Shown here: positions 49,522-58,376 of the stretch, piece after piece
Numbering within the stretch: the stretch's first letter is position 1
How the letters are laid out: the number at the start of each line of letters is the position of its first letter
Source of the DNA: RGIG8775 sp045660295
GTDB taxonomy: Bacteria > Bacillota > Clostridia > Oscillospirales > CAG-272
Assembly: GCA_045660295.1 (NCBI GenBank)
Contig: JAZRDN010000007.1
Location: 7,298-71,297, forward strand
Reading direction: 5' to 3'
DNA length: 64,000 nucleotides
Notes under the pieces: generated by a model
What the model was told of the DNA's origin: nothing
The model's database searches: none
The model's input: the letters and a program-made list of their open reading frames with translations, nothing else
Made by a program: the position numbers and the translations under genes

Positions 49522-51606
49522 ATGGAAAAACTTATTGCTCTTTTGCTGGCAATGCTGACGCTTCTTTCCTGCGCGGCATGCGGCGGAACCGCGGACACCA
49601 CGGTGGGCGGAAATGAAACAGAACCCTCTGTAAACGATCCCACGGTGACAGACGCGCCCGAGACCGAGGACCCCTACGACATCCCCACAGACATTGAAGA
49701 AACCGACGAGAGAGAGTACATCTTTAAATACACCTTTGATAACGTAACTTCGATGAACGATGAGTCTCCCGAGGGCTTTGAGATTACCACTTTCAACAGC
49801 CTCCCCTATGAGCTTGTAGCGGGTGAAAACGGCTACATAAAGAACGTCAAGGACGACGGCTACGTTTTTATCGAGGACAAGAGCTTTGTTCTCAACGGCA
49901 AGAGCTTCATTTTCGAGGCGGAGATGACCTTCACCTCTATGCCAGTTGAGCGCGAGTCAAACAAGGGCAAGGGAAGCTATCCCCTTTCTATCCTTTCTTG
50001 GATAAGAAAGAATGACGAATATCAGCATTACGACTTTGCCTTTAAGATGGACGGCGACGGATACGTTTACACCACAAGCACAACTCAGCACACGGGCGTA
50101 AAGCTTGAGGTGGGTCAGAAATACGTCATAAGCGCATACTACACCGCCGACGGACAGGTAAAGCTTCTCATAAACGGCAAGCAGGTAGCGGCAAAGAGCT
50201 TTACTCCCCGTGATAACCTGACCTCGTCCATACTTCGTCTGATGGATGGCTCGAGAGCGCATTTCGGCGTTGAGATACATAGCGCCTGCGCTTATTATTC
50301 GGATATGTCCCAGTTCCTGCCCGACGCTACTCGCTCGCTTTCCGAGGCGACAAGCAACGTCTCAAGCGGCGTTTACTTCGAAGGCTACACCGACAAGGAC
50401 GCGCTTTCCTACGCAGTTGGAGAGGACATCAACCTTGAGGTCTACCTCATGGCAAACGGCGAGGTCGTTTCGGTTCCATATTTCTATTACACAATAGAGG
50501 GTGAGGACGGCAAGCAGATATCCGACGGATACGCCGACGGCTCCAAGGGTCATTTCACCGTGACCACAAAAATGAGCAAACCCGGCCACGCACTTGTAGC
50601 TGTATATATGTGCGACAGCAACAAAAACAAGATAAACACAGGCGTAGTATTCCGTGGCGGAGCTATGGCAGGCGTTGAGCAGATACTCCCCGGCGCGCCC
50701 GCACCCGCTGACCTTGAGCAATACTGGAGCAAGGTCTACGACGAGTGCTACAAGGGAGACATAAACCTCGTTCGCTTTGAGGAGGTTCCCACTACCAAGT
50801 ACAACTACGACACAAACAAATACAAGGCTTATCTTTTCGAGATAGGCTACGGCGACGGCAAGATCTCCACGGGATACCTGACCTATCCTCTTAACAAGGA
50901 CTCGCTCAATCTCCGCGTAACCTTCAGAGGCTACGGTGCGACAAGAGGTGCAGAGCCCAGATTCAACGAGAGCGCGGTAACGGTTGAAATGGCGCCCCAC
51001 GGCTTCAGACTGGACGACCCCAACCCCGATTATCCTCCGTCAGATTACGGCTTTGACCCTGTTGAGAACCAAAATCCCGACACAGTTTACTTCCACGGAA
51101 TGGTAACCAGAAACCTGCTTGGCGCGCGCTTTCTTAAGGCTTTCGCAGGCGGCAAGGAGTTCGGAAATATATACCTTAACGGCAAAAAAATAGAACCCCT
51201 CGGGGTTTGGAAGAAGGGCGATTCTTTCCTTTCCACAGGCGGAAGCCAGGGCGGATTCCAGGCAATAGCGCTTGGCGCGCTTGACGACGACGTTACCGAG
51301 ATAAGCATGGGACTTCCTTGGTTCTGCGACATAGGCGGTCAAAATATAGGACGCTTCCCCGGCGATCTTAAGCCCGCTTACACCAACGCGCTTATGTACT
51401 ACGACTGCTGCTCGTTTGCCACCCTTGTTGACGAGGACGTCCAGGTAACTCTTTCGGCAGGATTGGGAGACAACACCTGTCCTCCCTCGGGCATACTCGC
51501 GGTGTACAACGCGCTCAACTGCCAAAAGTCCATCTCGGTCTCTCAGAACTTAGGTCATTCTTACACTCCCCAGTCAACCACTGCGTACAGACTCAGAAAT
51601 CACTGA
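49522..51606 (+). CDS. Lipoprotein with acetyl xylan esterase (AXE1) domain
   Basis: 694 residues from ATG 49522, after AGGGAG. A signal peptide with lipobox LLSC places it on the outer membrane face. An acidic Thr/Glu-rich linker leads to a beta-sandwich, possibly LamG-like (about 70-265), and an Ig-like part (about 270-390). The C-terminal AXE1/cephalosporin-deacetylase domain has Ser in STGGSQGGFQ, Asp in GLGDNTCPPSG and His in LGHSYTP. It probably removes acetyl groups from dietary or wall glycans. No polysaccharide gene cluster is adjacent. Confidence 0.87.
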   Translation: MEKLIALLLAMLTLLSCAACGGTADTTVGGNETEPSVNDPTVTDAPETEDPYDIPTDIEETDEREYIFKYTFDNVTSMNDESPEGFEITTFNSLPYELVAGENGYIKNVKDDGYVFIEDKSFVLNGKSFIFEAEMTFTSMPVERESNKGKGSYPLSILSWIRKNDEYQHYDFAFKMDGDGYVYTTSTTQHTGVKLEVGQKYVISAYYTADGQVKLLINGKQVAAKSFTPRDNLTSSILRLMDGSRAHFGVEIHSACAYYSDMSQFLPDATRSLSEATSNVSSGVYFEGYTDKDALSYAVGEDINLEVYLMANGEVVSVPYFYYTIEGEDGKQISDGYADGSKGHFTVTTKMSKPGHALVAVYMCDSNKNKINTGVVFRGGAMAGVEQILPGAPAPADLEQYWSKVYDECYKGDINLVRFEEVPTTKYNYDTNKYKAYLFEIGYGDGKISTGYLTYPLNKDSLNLRVTFRGYGATRGAEPRFNESAVTVEMAPHGFRLDDPNPDYPPSDYGFDPVENQNPDTVYFHGMVTRNLLGARFLKAFAGGKEFGNIYLNGKKIEPLGVWKKGDSFLSTGGSQGGFQAIALGALDDDVTEISMGLPWFCDIGGQNIGRFPGDLKPAYTNALMYYDCCSFATLVDEDVQVTLSAGLGDNTCPPSGILAVYNALNCQKSISVSQNLGHSYTPQSTTAYRLRNH

Positions 51607-51637
51607 TTTTCGGTCAACGTAAAATGTAATAGTTAAT

Positions 51638-51672
51638 AAAAGTGCTGAGTCATTAAGACTCAGCACTTTTTA
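51638..51672 (+). terminator. Terminator after the esterase gene
   Basis: AAAAGTGCTGAGTC / GACTCAGCACTTTT perfect stem with a 5-nt loop. Confidence 0.9.
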
Positions 51673-51709
51673 GTTTTAATGGAGTATTTTTTGTGAGCTA
51701 AATTATTGT

Positions 51710-51870
51710 TTACCGCCTCGCCGGCGGGGCTTGTTCATTTCTTGTCATGCGACAAGAAACGAACCAAATGAAACATGCCAAAAAATCGTTTTGCGGTTGA
51801 ACACCGCAAATTTGCTCCGCAAACCCGATTTTTAGGCGCAAGAGAGGGCGTTGCGCTTAAAGAGCAAACA
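51710..51870. repeat. Dispersed repeat, no gene
   Basis: Begins with GCCTCGCCGGCGGGGCTTG, as in the 46923-47300 region, and contains several short stems (TTCTTGTC / GACAAGAA, TTTGCGG / CCGCAAA). Confidence 0.6.
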
Positions 51871-51885
51871 AATAAGTAGCCATAA

Positions 51886-52872
51886 TTACAGCAAGTTCGC
51901 GCGAAGCTCCGCACCCGACTTGGGGCTGAGATACGCGGGGGGAATGTCAAAGACTGTCTTGCAGCCCCTTGCGCCCTCTCTGTTCATTCTTACCGCCGCT
52001 CGGGCGCACGCCACGATTACCGATGCGGTGAACTCGGGGTTGGAGTCGAGCTTAAGGCTGTATTCGATAATGTGATTGTGCTCAAGCTTTTCGCCTGTCT
52101 TTCCGCTCCTTATGACGAAGCCGCCGTGTGGAATACCGCTATGGTCTCTCTTAAGCTCCTCGGCGGAGATGAAATGCACCGTGGTGTCGTAGTCGGCAAA
52201 ATAGTTGGGCATGGTCTTTATTTCGTTCTCAATTCTCGCCTTGTCAGCGCCCTCTTTCGTTACCACAAAGCACTCGCGTGTGTGCTTCTGGCGTGTGGTA
52301 AGCTCGGGATTGCTTCCGCTTCTTACCGCGTCAAGCGCCTCGGGAACGGGAATGGTGTACTGCTTTGCGTCCTCAACGCCCTCGATACGTCTTATGGCGT
52401 CCGAGTGACCCTGACTTACGCCCTTGCCCCAGAAGGTATAGGCGTTACCGTCGGGAAGAATTGCCTCGGCGTAGAGTCTGTTAAGCGAGAACATACCGGG
52501 GTCCCAGCCGCAGGAGATAACGGCAACCTTGCCAGCGCCCGAAGCGGCGGCATCCACGTTATCAAAATGCTCGGGGATACGCGCGTGAGTGTCAAAGCTG
52601 TCTATAACGTTGAAATGCTTTGCAAGCTCAGGGGTCTGTGTGGGCAGGTCGGTAGCGCTTCCGCCGCAGATAATAAGGCAGTCGATGCTATCCTTAAATT
52701 CCGTAACGCGGTCGGCACCATAGACGGGAACGCCCGCGGTATTTATCTTAAGTGTTTCGGGGGAGCGGCGGGTAAACACCGCCACAAGCTCCATATCCTT
52801 GTTTTGCTTGATTGCGGATTCAACTCCTCTGCCGAGGTTTCCGTAACCGAAAATTGCTATTTTTGTGCTCAT
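51886..52872 (-). CDS. ddh: meso-Diaminopimelate D-dehydrogenase
   Basis: Makes meso-diaminopimelate from tetrahydrodipicolinate, ammonia and NADPH, supplying lysine and peptidoglycan. 328 residues from ATG 52872, preceded by AAAGGA. The nucleotide-binding fold IAIFGYGNLGRGVESAI is at the start. CGGSATDLPTQTPELAK, ISCGWDPGMFSLNRLYAEAILP and WGKGVSQGHSDAIRR are diagnostic for this dehydrogenase. Confidence 0.94.
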   Translation of the reverse strand: MSTKIAIFGYGNLGRGVESAIKQNKDMELVAVFTRRSPETLKINTAGVPVYGADRVTEFKDSIDCLIICGGSATDLPTQTPELAKHFNVIDSFDTHARIPEHFDNVDAAASGAGKVAVISCGWDPGMFSLNRLYAEAILPDGNAYTFWGKGVSQGHSDAIRRIEGVEDAKQYTIPVPEALDAVRSGSNPELTTRQKHTRECFVVTKEGADKARIENEIKTMPNYFADYDTTVHFISAEELKRDHSGIPHGGFVIRSGKTGEKLEHNHIIEYSLKLDSNPEFTASVIVACARAAVRMNREGARGCKTVFDIPPAYLSPKSGAELRANLL

Positions 52873-53090
52873 GGGTAATCCTTTCTTATTGATTTCACAC
52901 TGAGTTTTCATTCATAATTTTTTACAATTGATTATAACACATAATGCAATCCGTGTCAATAAAAATTCTTTACTTTTTGCGGTCGTAAGGCGTGTAAAAA
53001 AACTAAAAAACGTTCGAAAGCCTGCCTGTTTGAATAACCCCTGTTTTTTTCGTGAACAATAATGTAAAAGTGTAAAAAGAGGTGCTGAAT

Positions 53091-53774
53091 ATGAGCGAAA
53101 ACAAACAGGAACGCCCGATGGGAGAGGAAAAGGACGGCAGTGTAGTCGTAAAAAACTCCAAGGGCTCTATCCACTGCATGTCGATAATCGGACAGATCGA
53201 GGGGCATTACATCTCGCCCGAAACCCAAAAGACAACAAAGTACGAGCACATCATTCCGCTTTTAGCCGCCATTGAGGAAAGTGAGGAGATAGACGGGCTT
53301 CTCGTCATGCTCAACACTATGGGCGGAGACGTCGAGGCAGGGCTTGCCATTGCCGAGATGATAGCCTCGATGTCAAAGCCAACAGTGTCTATCGTCCTCG
53401 GCGGCGGACATTCCATAGGCGTGCCCTTGGCGGTGGCGGCGAAAAAGTCCTTTATCGTGCCGTCGGCGACCATGACGGTGCATCCCGTCCGCTTCAACGG
53501 GCTGGTAATCGGCGTGCGCCAAAGCTTTGAGTATATGCGCGAGGTGCAGGCGCGCATCTGCGACTTTATCTGCCGACATTCGAAAATAAGCGCCGACAGG
53601 CTTGAGGACCTTATGACCAACACCGACTCCATGGCAAACGACGTGGGTACGATAATAGGCGGCAACGATGCGGTGGAGTGCGGACTTGTGGACAGCGTGG
53701 GCGGTCTTTCGGACGCTGTTTCGTCCTTGCGAAGCATGATAGAAGCCTCCAAAGGGCAAAAACACCCCACGTAA
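53091..53774 (+). CDS. ClpP-like serine protease (TepA/YmfB type)
   Basis: 227 residues. A ClpP-fold protease with LLVMLNTMGGDVEAGLAIAEMI, the candidate nucleophile in LGGGHSIGVPLAVAA and the candidate His in TMTVHPVRFNG. This is the translocation-enhancing TepA class rather than housekeeping ClpP. ATG 53091 has AAGAGGTG at good distance and is preferred to GTG 53082. No transmembrane segment. The cellular substrate is unknown. Confidence 0.86.
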   Translation: MSENKQERPMGEEKDGSVVVKNSKGSIHCMSIIGQIEGHYISPETQKTTKYEHIIPLLAAIEESEEIDGLLVMLNTMGGDVEAGLAIAEMIASMSKPTVSIVLGGGHSIGVPLAVAAKKSFIVPSATMTVHPVRFNGLVIGVRQSFEYMREVQARICDFICRHSKISADRLEDLMTNTDSMANDVGTIIGGNDAVECGLVDSVGGLSDAVSSLRSMIEASKGQKHPT

Positions 53775-53778
53775 TAAC

Positions 53779-53810
53779 AGGCGGCGGATAAACACCGTCG
53801 CCTTTGTTTT
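53779..53810 (+). terminator. Terminator-like hairpin after the ClpP-like gene
   Basis: GGCGGCG / CGTCGCC imperfect stem with a T-rich tail. Confidence 0.6.
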
Positions 53811-53924
53811 TTGTGCATATGAGAATATTAGTCAAAAGGTCAACAGATCTTCTGTATTTTATATATAAAAAGAGCCGCACCTTTCCTCAAATCGCTTTAT
53901 TTTCGGGATTTTTCAAATTACCGC

Positions 53925-53953
53925 TTGACAAATCACAGAAGATGTGATAAAAT
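53925..53953 (+). promoter_or_regulatory. Sigma-A promoter in front of the broken tRNA-Pro
   Basis: TTGACA (53925-53930), 17-bp spacer, TAAAAT (53948-53953), pointing to the tRNA-Pro fragment at 53982 and then the intact tRNA-Pro. Confidence 0.83.
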
Positions 53954-53981
53954 ATCTTGGTATGAAAAACAGTAAATTCAT

Positions 53982-54137
53982 CGGGGTGTGGCACAGTTTG
54001 GAGCCGTTTGCGAGCGCCGCCATACGGTGGATACAGCGAGCAATAAGGCGTGGCAGCAACTTGGCGATTGACAAGCAAACCACGGCTTGCGCCGTCAGAG
54101 CCTTAGTTGCAACAGGGATGTAAGCATGGTTCGGGAC
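53982..54137 (+). pseudogene. Interrupted tRNA-Pro copy
   Basis: The first 20 nt of tRNA-Pro (CGGGGTGTGGCACAGTTTGG, 53982-54001) and its anticodon arm (GCATGGTTCGGGAC, 54124-54137) are present but separated by 122 nt of unrelated, hairpin-rich sequence. The rest of the tRNA is absent. It sits right behind the tRNA-type promoter and 55 bases before the intact gene, so the promoter probably drives both. Confidence 0.72.
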
Positions 54138-54192
54138 ACTCGTAACAAAACGTTTATAATAACAAAACATTTGTAAAATATAATACAATAAT

Positions 54193-54269
54193 CGGGGTGT
54201 GGCACAGTTTGGTAGTGCGCATGGTTCGGGACCATGAGGCCGCAGGTTCGAATCCTGTCACTCCGACCA
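54193..54269 (+). tRNA. tRNA-Pro (anticodon CGG)
   Basis: 77 nt with CCA encoded. The acceptor stem is CGGGGTG / CACTCCG, the anticodon stem CATGG / CCATG encloses TTCGGGA, giving anticodon CGG, and the T arm contains GGTTCGAATCC. A long hairpin terminator follows. Confidence 0.94.
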
Positions 54270-54272
54270 AAT

Positions 54273-54327
54273 AAGCACCGTAATTATGATACGAAACCGT
54301 ATCGTAAAAGCGGTGCTTATTTTTTAT
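54273..54327 (+). terminator. Terminator after tRNA-Pro
   Basis: AAGCACCG / CGGTGCTT stem with an internal ATGATACG / CGTATCGT stem, followed by ATTTTTT. Confidence 0.83.
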
Positions 54328-54459
54328 CGGCAAGCCTTGATTTATAAGGTTTTTCTTGTTTTGGGGCGCGAGATAAGTGTCCGTATCAAAATTATAAGTT
54401 TTCTTTCTACTGAATTTTTGAGGACTTAAACTATCAAAGTCCACATTTGATTATTGATT

Positions 54460-54529
54460 CTGACACTTAACAAAAGATAAGTGTCAGAGTGTGAAACGGC
54501 TTGAAAATTCGTAGAAGTTATGATATAAT
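54460..54529 (+). promoter_or_regulatory. Promoter and inverted-repeat operator of the zinc-finger nuclease gene
   Basis: TTGAAA (54501-54506), 17-bp spacer, TATAAT (54524-54529). Upstream a perfect inverted repeat TCTGACACTTA / TAAGTGTCAGA (54459-54469 and 54478-54488) with an 8-nt gap ends 12 bases before the -35 box. A third half-site GATAAGTGTC lies at 54372-54381. Confidence 0.77.
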
Positions 54530-54561
54530 TATTACATCAACATCGAATCGAGGTGAGCATT

Positions 54562-56640
54562 GTGGCAAAAAAAAAAGAAAAACAATACGTGAGCGATAAT
54601 GCTCAACTTATGGCAGAATGGAACTGGGAAAGGAATACGGATTTAACCCCATCGCAATTAACCCTTGGTAGCGGACAAAAGGTATGGTGGAAATGTAGCA
54701 AAAAACACGAATGGCAAGCAGAGATAGTTAATAGAAATAAAGGAAATAGGTGCCCATATTGCTCAAACAGAAAAGTTTTAAAAGGATATAATGATTTACA
54801 AACGATTAACCCCGCGTTAGCAAAAGAATGGAATTTTGAAAAAAATAATGGATTAACACCTATAGATGTATCTCCCAATAGCAATAAAAAGGCTTGGTGG
54901 AAATGTAGCAAAGGACACGAGTGGCAAGCGAGGATAAACAGTAGAAATAGCGAGAATGGATGTCCATATTGCTCAGGGCGATACGTCGTTAAAGGTGAAA
55001 ATGATTTACAAACAGTCAATCCAACTTTAGCTGAAGAATGGAATTATGAAAAAAATAATGGATTAACTCCTGCGGATGTATTACCCAATAGCAACAAAAA
55101 AGCATGGTGGAAATGTAGCAAAGGACATGAATGGCAAGTAACGATAGCTCTTAGAAATAATGGGAACGGATGTCCATATTGTGCAGGAAAAAAAGTTTTA
55201 AAAGGCTTTAACGATTTGCAAACAGTTAACCCAACTTTGGCTAAAGAATGGAATTATGAAAAAAACAACGAATTAACACCTGTAAATGTAACGCCTAATA
55301 GCAATAAAAAAGTATGGTGGAAATGTCAGAAAGGACACGAATGGCAATCGACAATAAACAATAGAAACAGAGGAAATGAATGCCCTGTTTGTAACTCTGA
55401 GCGAAAAACATCTTTCCCTGAATATGCGCTTGTTTTTTATTTCAAAAAATATGGTTTAGAGGTAGTACATTCGTATAGGGAGCAAGGTTATGAATTAGAT
55501 ATTTATATCCCATCCCAAAAAACTGCTATTGAATATGACGGTTATTTTTGGCACAGAAATAAAACAGAAGAAGATTTAGAAAAAAATCGCAAGTGTGAAA
55601 GAGATGGGGTAAAATTATATAGAATCAGAGAAGGTTTGCTCCCATTGAATGACAGTTCTATTGATTACACTATTCAAAAGGATCAAAAAGATTTATCGAC
55701 AATCATTGAAAAAGTTTTAAGTAAAATTGTTGGCACGAGCGTCGACGTTAATCTAAAAAGAGACACTATTGCCATAGAAAATTTGCGAGAACACACCGAA
55801 AAAGAAACCTCTCTTTTATTTTCTAAGCCGGAAATAGCAAATGAATGGAATTATGAAAAGAACGGCAATCTAAGACCGGAACATTTTGCAACGAACAGTC
55901 ATAAAAAAGTTTGGTGGCAGTGTAGCGAAGGACACGAATGGCAAGCGGCGATATCTAATAGGAATAAAGGGCGCGGGTGTCCGTATTGTTCTGGTAAAAA
56001 AGTTTTAAAGGGCTATAATGACTTGCAAACTACTAATCCAACCTTAGCCAAAGAGTGGAATTATGAAAAGAATTATGGATTAAGTCCTATGGATGTAACG
56101 CCGAATAGTAATATAAAAGTATGGTGGAAGTGTAGTAAAGGACATGAGTGGGAAACAACTATAAATAACAGAAATAATGGAAACAACTGCCCATATTGTT
56201 CTAACCGATACGCCGTTAAAGGTGAAAATGATTTGCAAACAGTTAATCCAACCTTAGCCAAAGAGTGGAACTATGAAAAAAATTATGGATTAAGTCCTAT
56301 GGATGTAACGCCGAATAGTAATAAAAAAGTATGGTGGAAGTGCAGCAAAGGACATGAGTGGGAAACGACTATAAATAACAGAAATAACGGAAATGGATGT
56401 CCATATTGTTCAGGTAGATACAGCGTTAAAGGTGAAAATGACTTACAAACAATCAATCCAACTTTAGCAAAAGAATGGAATTATGAAAAAAACAACGGAT
56501 TAACACCTGCTGATGTGTTACCTAAGAGCAACAAAAAGGTATGGTGGAAGTGTGGCATGGGACACGAGTGGCAAGCGAGAATTATTGATAGAAACAAAGG
56601 GAACGGTTGCCCTATTTGCAGAAAAAATAAAAAGCATTAA
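54562..56640 (+). CDS. Eight-module zinc-finger protein with central nuclease domain
   Basis: 692 residues from GTG 54562, preceded by AGGTGA. Eight repeats of about 68 residues each carry L-A-K-E-W-N-Y-E-K-N ... WWKCSKGHEW ... CPYC, a C-x4-H / C-x2-C zinc site. Four lie before and four after a Vsr/DUF559-like nuclease (about 285-385; YELDIYIPSQ and IEYDGYFWH give the D and E-x-G residues). The modules probably bind DNA and the centre cuts it. The gene and its neighbour are clearly more AT-rich than the rest of the window, suggesting transfer. Homing or defence roles are both possible. Confidence 0.82.
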   Translation: MAKKKEKQYVSDNAQLMAEWNWERNTDLTPSQLTLGSGQKVWWKCSKKHEWQAEIVNRNKGNRCPYCSNRKVLKGYNDLQTINPALAKEWNFEKNNGLTPIDVSPNSNKKAWWKCSKGHEWQARINSRNSENGCPYCSGRYVVKGENDLQTVNPTLAEEWNYEKNNGLTPADVLPNSNKKAWWKCSKGHEWQVTIALRNNGNGCPYCAGKKVLKGFNDLQTVNPTLAKEWNYEKNNELTPVNVTPNSNKKVWWKCQKGHEWQSTINNRNRGNECPVCNSERKTSFPEYALVFYFKKYGLEVVHSYREQGYELDIYIPSQKTAIEYDGYFWHRNKTEEDLEKNRKCERDGVKLYRIREGLLPLNDSSIDYTIQKDQKDLSTIIEKVLSKIVGTSVDVNLKRDTIAIENLREHTEKETSLLFSKPEIANEWNYEKNGNLRPEHFATNSHKKVWWQCSEGHEWQAAISNRNKGRGCPYCSGKKVLKGYNDLQTTNPTLAKEWNYEKNYGLSPMDVTPNSNIKVWWKCSKGHEWETTINNRNNGNNCPYCSNRYAVKGENDLQTVNPTLAKEWNYEKNYGLSPMDVTPNSNKKVWWKCSKGHEWETTINNRNNGNGCPYCSGRYSVKGENDLQTINPTLAKEWNYEKNNGLTPADVLPKSNKKVWWKCGMGHEWQARIIDRNKGNGCPICRKNKKH

Positions 56641-56672
56641 CATAAGTTTTAATTTCATAAAGGAGGTGGAAA

Positions 56673-57038
56673 ATGATACATTTTGATAATAACTTAGCTA
56701 AAGAAGCATTCAAAATTGCACACGAAGCGCACGAATTATCTGATGTGGCGAATGATCTTAATAGAATCAATACTGTTTTATCAACCACACCAACTATAGA
56801 AAATTTATTTGAAGCGCAAAGATTAGATAATGAATTACGTAAAAAATATCCAACTATCGATAAAATGCTTGCAATAGCAAATAATTATCTAATACTTGCG
56901 GTTGCTTCACAAAGTAATACACAAGATTTACCCGAATATGCAAATCTTAAACAAGATTATTTCGGTATCTTATGTGATGTTCTTTTAAAAAAGGGGATTA
57001 CAACTTCAATTGAACAATTTATTGAAAAAGTAGATTGA
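56673..57038 (+). CDS. Unrecognised small helical protein
   Basis: 121 residues, soluble and helical, with no family I recognise. Features include AKEAFKIAHEAHELSDVANDL and an acidic C-terminus. AAAGGAGGTGG precedes the ATG. It lies 32 bases after the zinc-finger nuclease gene with the same AT-rich composition. The arrangement suggests a partner or inhibitor protein, but nothing in the sequence proves it. A terminator at 57161-57190 ends the unit. Confidence 0.68.
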   Translation: MIHFDNNLAKEAFKIAHEAHELSDVANDLNRINTVLSTTPTIENLFEAQRLDNELRKKYPTIDKMLAIANNYLILAVASQSNTQDLPEYANLKQDYFGILCDVLLKKGITTSIEQFIEKVD

Positions 57039-57160
57039 ATAGTTTTTGAAAAGGTGGAAATTCAATTGCAGGAACATAGGTCAAAGTTAAGTATCATAGT
57101 ATGCACCGCTTTTTGCACCGCCTCGGTGAGCGTATCCAAATTATAATCAGTATTCAATAA

Positions 57161-57192
57161 AATAAGGGAGCGTTTGCTCCCTTATTTTATTG
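57161..57192 (+). terminator. Terminator of the AT-rich unit
   Basis: AATAAGGGAGC / GCTCCCTTATT perfect stem with a 4-nt loop and T tail. Confidence 0.88.
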
Positions 57193-57246
57193 TTTGAAAT
57201 GCGGCTCGAAGCCATGGCTTGTGATACCATGCCCCCCACCGCGCGA

Positions 57247-58068
57247 TCATTTAGAATTTCTTTTATGCTTTTTTATGGTCTTATCAATACTGCTCTTGGC
57301 GCTGTCTATTATCTCGTTCCCCTTGAGGAGCAAGCGTTTTCTGTTCTTTTGAATAAAGCTCCGCAATTGTCTTTTATGCGAGCAGAGCTTCTCGTTGCAA
57401 TTTTTGCAGGAAATGCAGGCGTTCGTGTTTTCCGCAAAGCGTTCGGGGTGGAGATGAAGCGTTATTTCCCAACGGAAAAGCAACAAGAGCGACATTCCGA
57501 GAAGCGACCACGTATAAACATTCGGAATAAAGACGTAGGGCGTGAACATCATCGCGAAATCCCAATTATAGATGCGGCAATCGGTACAGCATCGGTTTTT
57601 CATAAACCATGTCTGGAAGGGGCAGAAAAACAGAATACATATCATATCGCAAACGCCGTAAGCGAGGCTGATAAGAACAAGAATGCCTATATCGATCACT
57701 TGGGTATAATAAAGGATTCCGATAGCGGCGTTTAATATCACCCACGCAAGCGCAACCGAAAAGGTTCGCTTCCAAGATTGAAGCCGCGGCTTTTCTTCTC
57801 CCGTCGGCAGATAATTCCTCGCAAACTGCTTTTGACAGCCGGGGCTTTCCAGCTTCGACGGAAAGAAGCGCAAAAACATTTCCACCGCATAAATTATCCA
57901 TATCACCACAAGCAGCCACGGCAGCTTATCGTAACCGCCGAACGGCTCACCCGTGCTTTTGACGCGGTTGACAATATAGAGAGCCAACGCCGCAACTAAC
58001 AGCACAGAGCGGATCACCAGCTTCAGGTAGTGCATATATGAGGTTTTTGATATTTTATTTTTGTTCAT
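57247..58068 (-). CDS. Multi-pass membrane protein with cysteine cluster
   Basis: 273 residues. About five hydrophobic segments (residues 17-32, 49-66, 105-122, 127-148, 176-200) and a Cys-rich patch (RCCTDCRIYNWDF) after the fourth. A second patch, CISCKNCNEKLC near residue 220, resembles a metal site, and the C-terminal tail is basic. No function is recognised. The gene has its own strong promoter upstream. Confidence 0.7.
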   Translation of the reverse strand: MNKNKISKTSYMHYLKLVIRSVLLVAALALYIVNRVKSTGEPFGGYDKLPWLLVVIWIIYAVEMFLRFFPSKLESPGCQKQFARNYLPTGEEKPRLQSWKRTFSVALAWVILNAAIGILYYTQVIDIGILVLISLAYGVCDMICILFFCPFQTWFMKNRCCTDCRIYNWDFAMMFTPYVFIPNVYTWSLLGMSLLLLFRWEITLHLHPERFAENTNACISCKNCNEKLCSHKRQLRSFIQKNRKRLLLKGNEIIDSAKSSIDKTIKKHKRNSK

Positions 58069-58133
58069 AGCTATACTGATTTTGAGCCTCCTTTTTAATC
58101 ATAGTTGGCTTTGGCTATGAGTTTTCGATTCTT

Positions 58134-58162
58134 ATTATAGCAAAAACATTATTATTTGTCAA
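58134..58162 (-). promoter_or_regulatory. Sigma-A promoter of the membrane protein gene
   Basis: Minus strand: TTGACA (58157-58162), 17-bp spacer, TATAAT (58134-58139). Confidence 0.85.
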
Positions 58163-58309
58163 TCGGTGTAAACACGAAAAAACGTCACGGCGGTCAAGCT
58201 CCGTGGACTGCTTTTCCATATGCTGCGAACCGATCCTTTGCCCATAACCCGCTGATCGCTCCTGTTGATGACAAAAAACTCTCTGCTGTTGTTTTTTTAT
58301 CAAATTATA

Positions 58310-58338
58310 TTGAATTTTGTTTTTGTTTGTGATAGAAT
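58310..58338 (+). promoter_or_regulatory. Sigma-A promoter of the coiled-coil gene
   Basis: TTGAAT (58310-58315), 17-bp spacer, TAGAAT (58333-58338), 38 bases before the start codon. Confidence 0.75.
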
Positions 58339-58376
58339 AGAAGAAAGACAAAAATCAAATCACCAACGGAGGAAGC

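Noticed and set aside
53982..54137. Second tRNA-Pro gene
   Set aside because: Only the 5' part and anticodon arm are present, split by 122 nt, with no T arm or acceptor 3' strand. It is listed as a broken copy.
54562..56640. Regular DNA repeats of about 200 bp, first considered as a CRISPR-like or tandem non-coding array
   Set aside because: The period equals the 68-residue protein module, the frame is open throughout and the differences are mostly at third codon positions. There is no spacer-repeat structure. No CRISPR array was seen anywhere in the window.
57075..57115. Right attachment site of the AT-rich segment, from a short match to the tRNA-Pro terminator (AAAAGCGGTGC in inverse orientation)
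   Set aside because: Only 11 bases match and the orientation is inverse. No copy of the tRNA 3' end was found near 57100, and no integrase is present.
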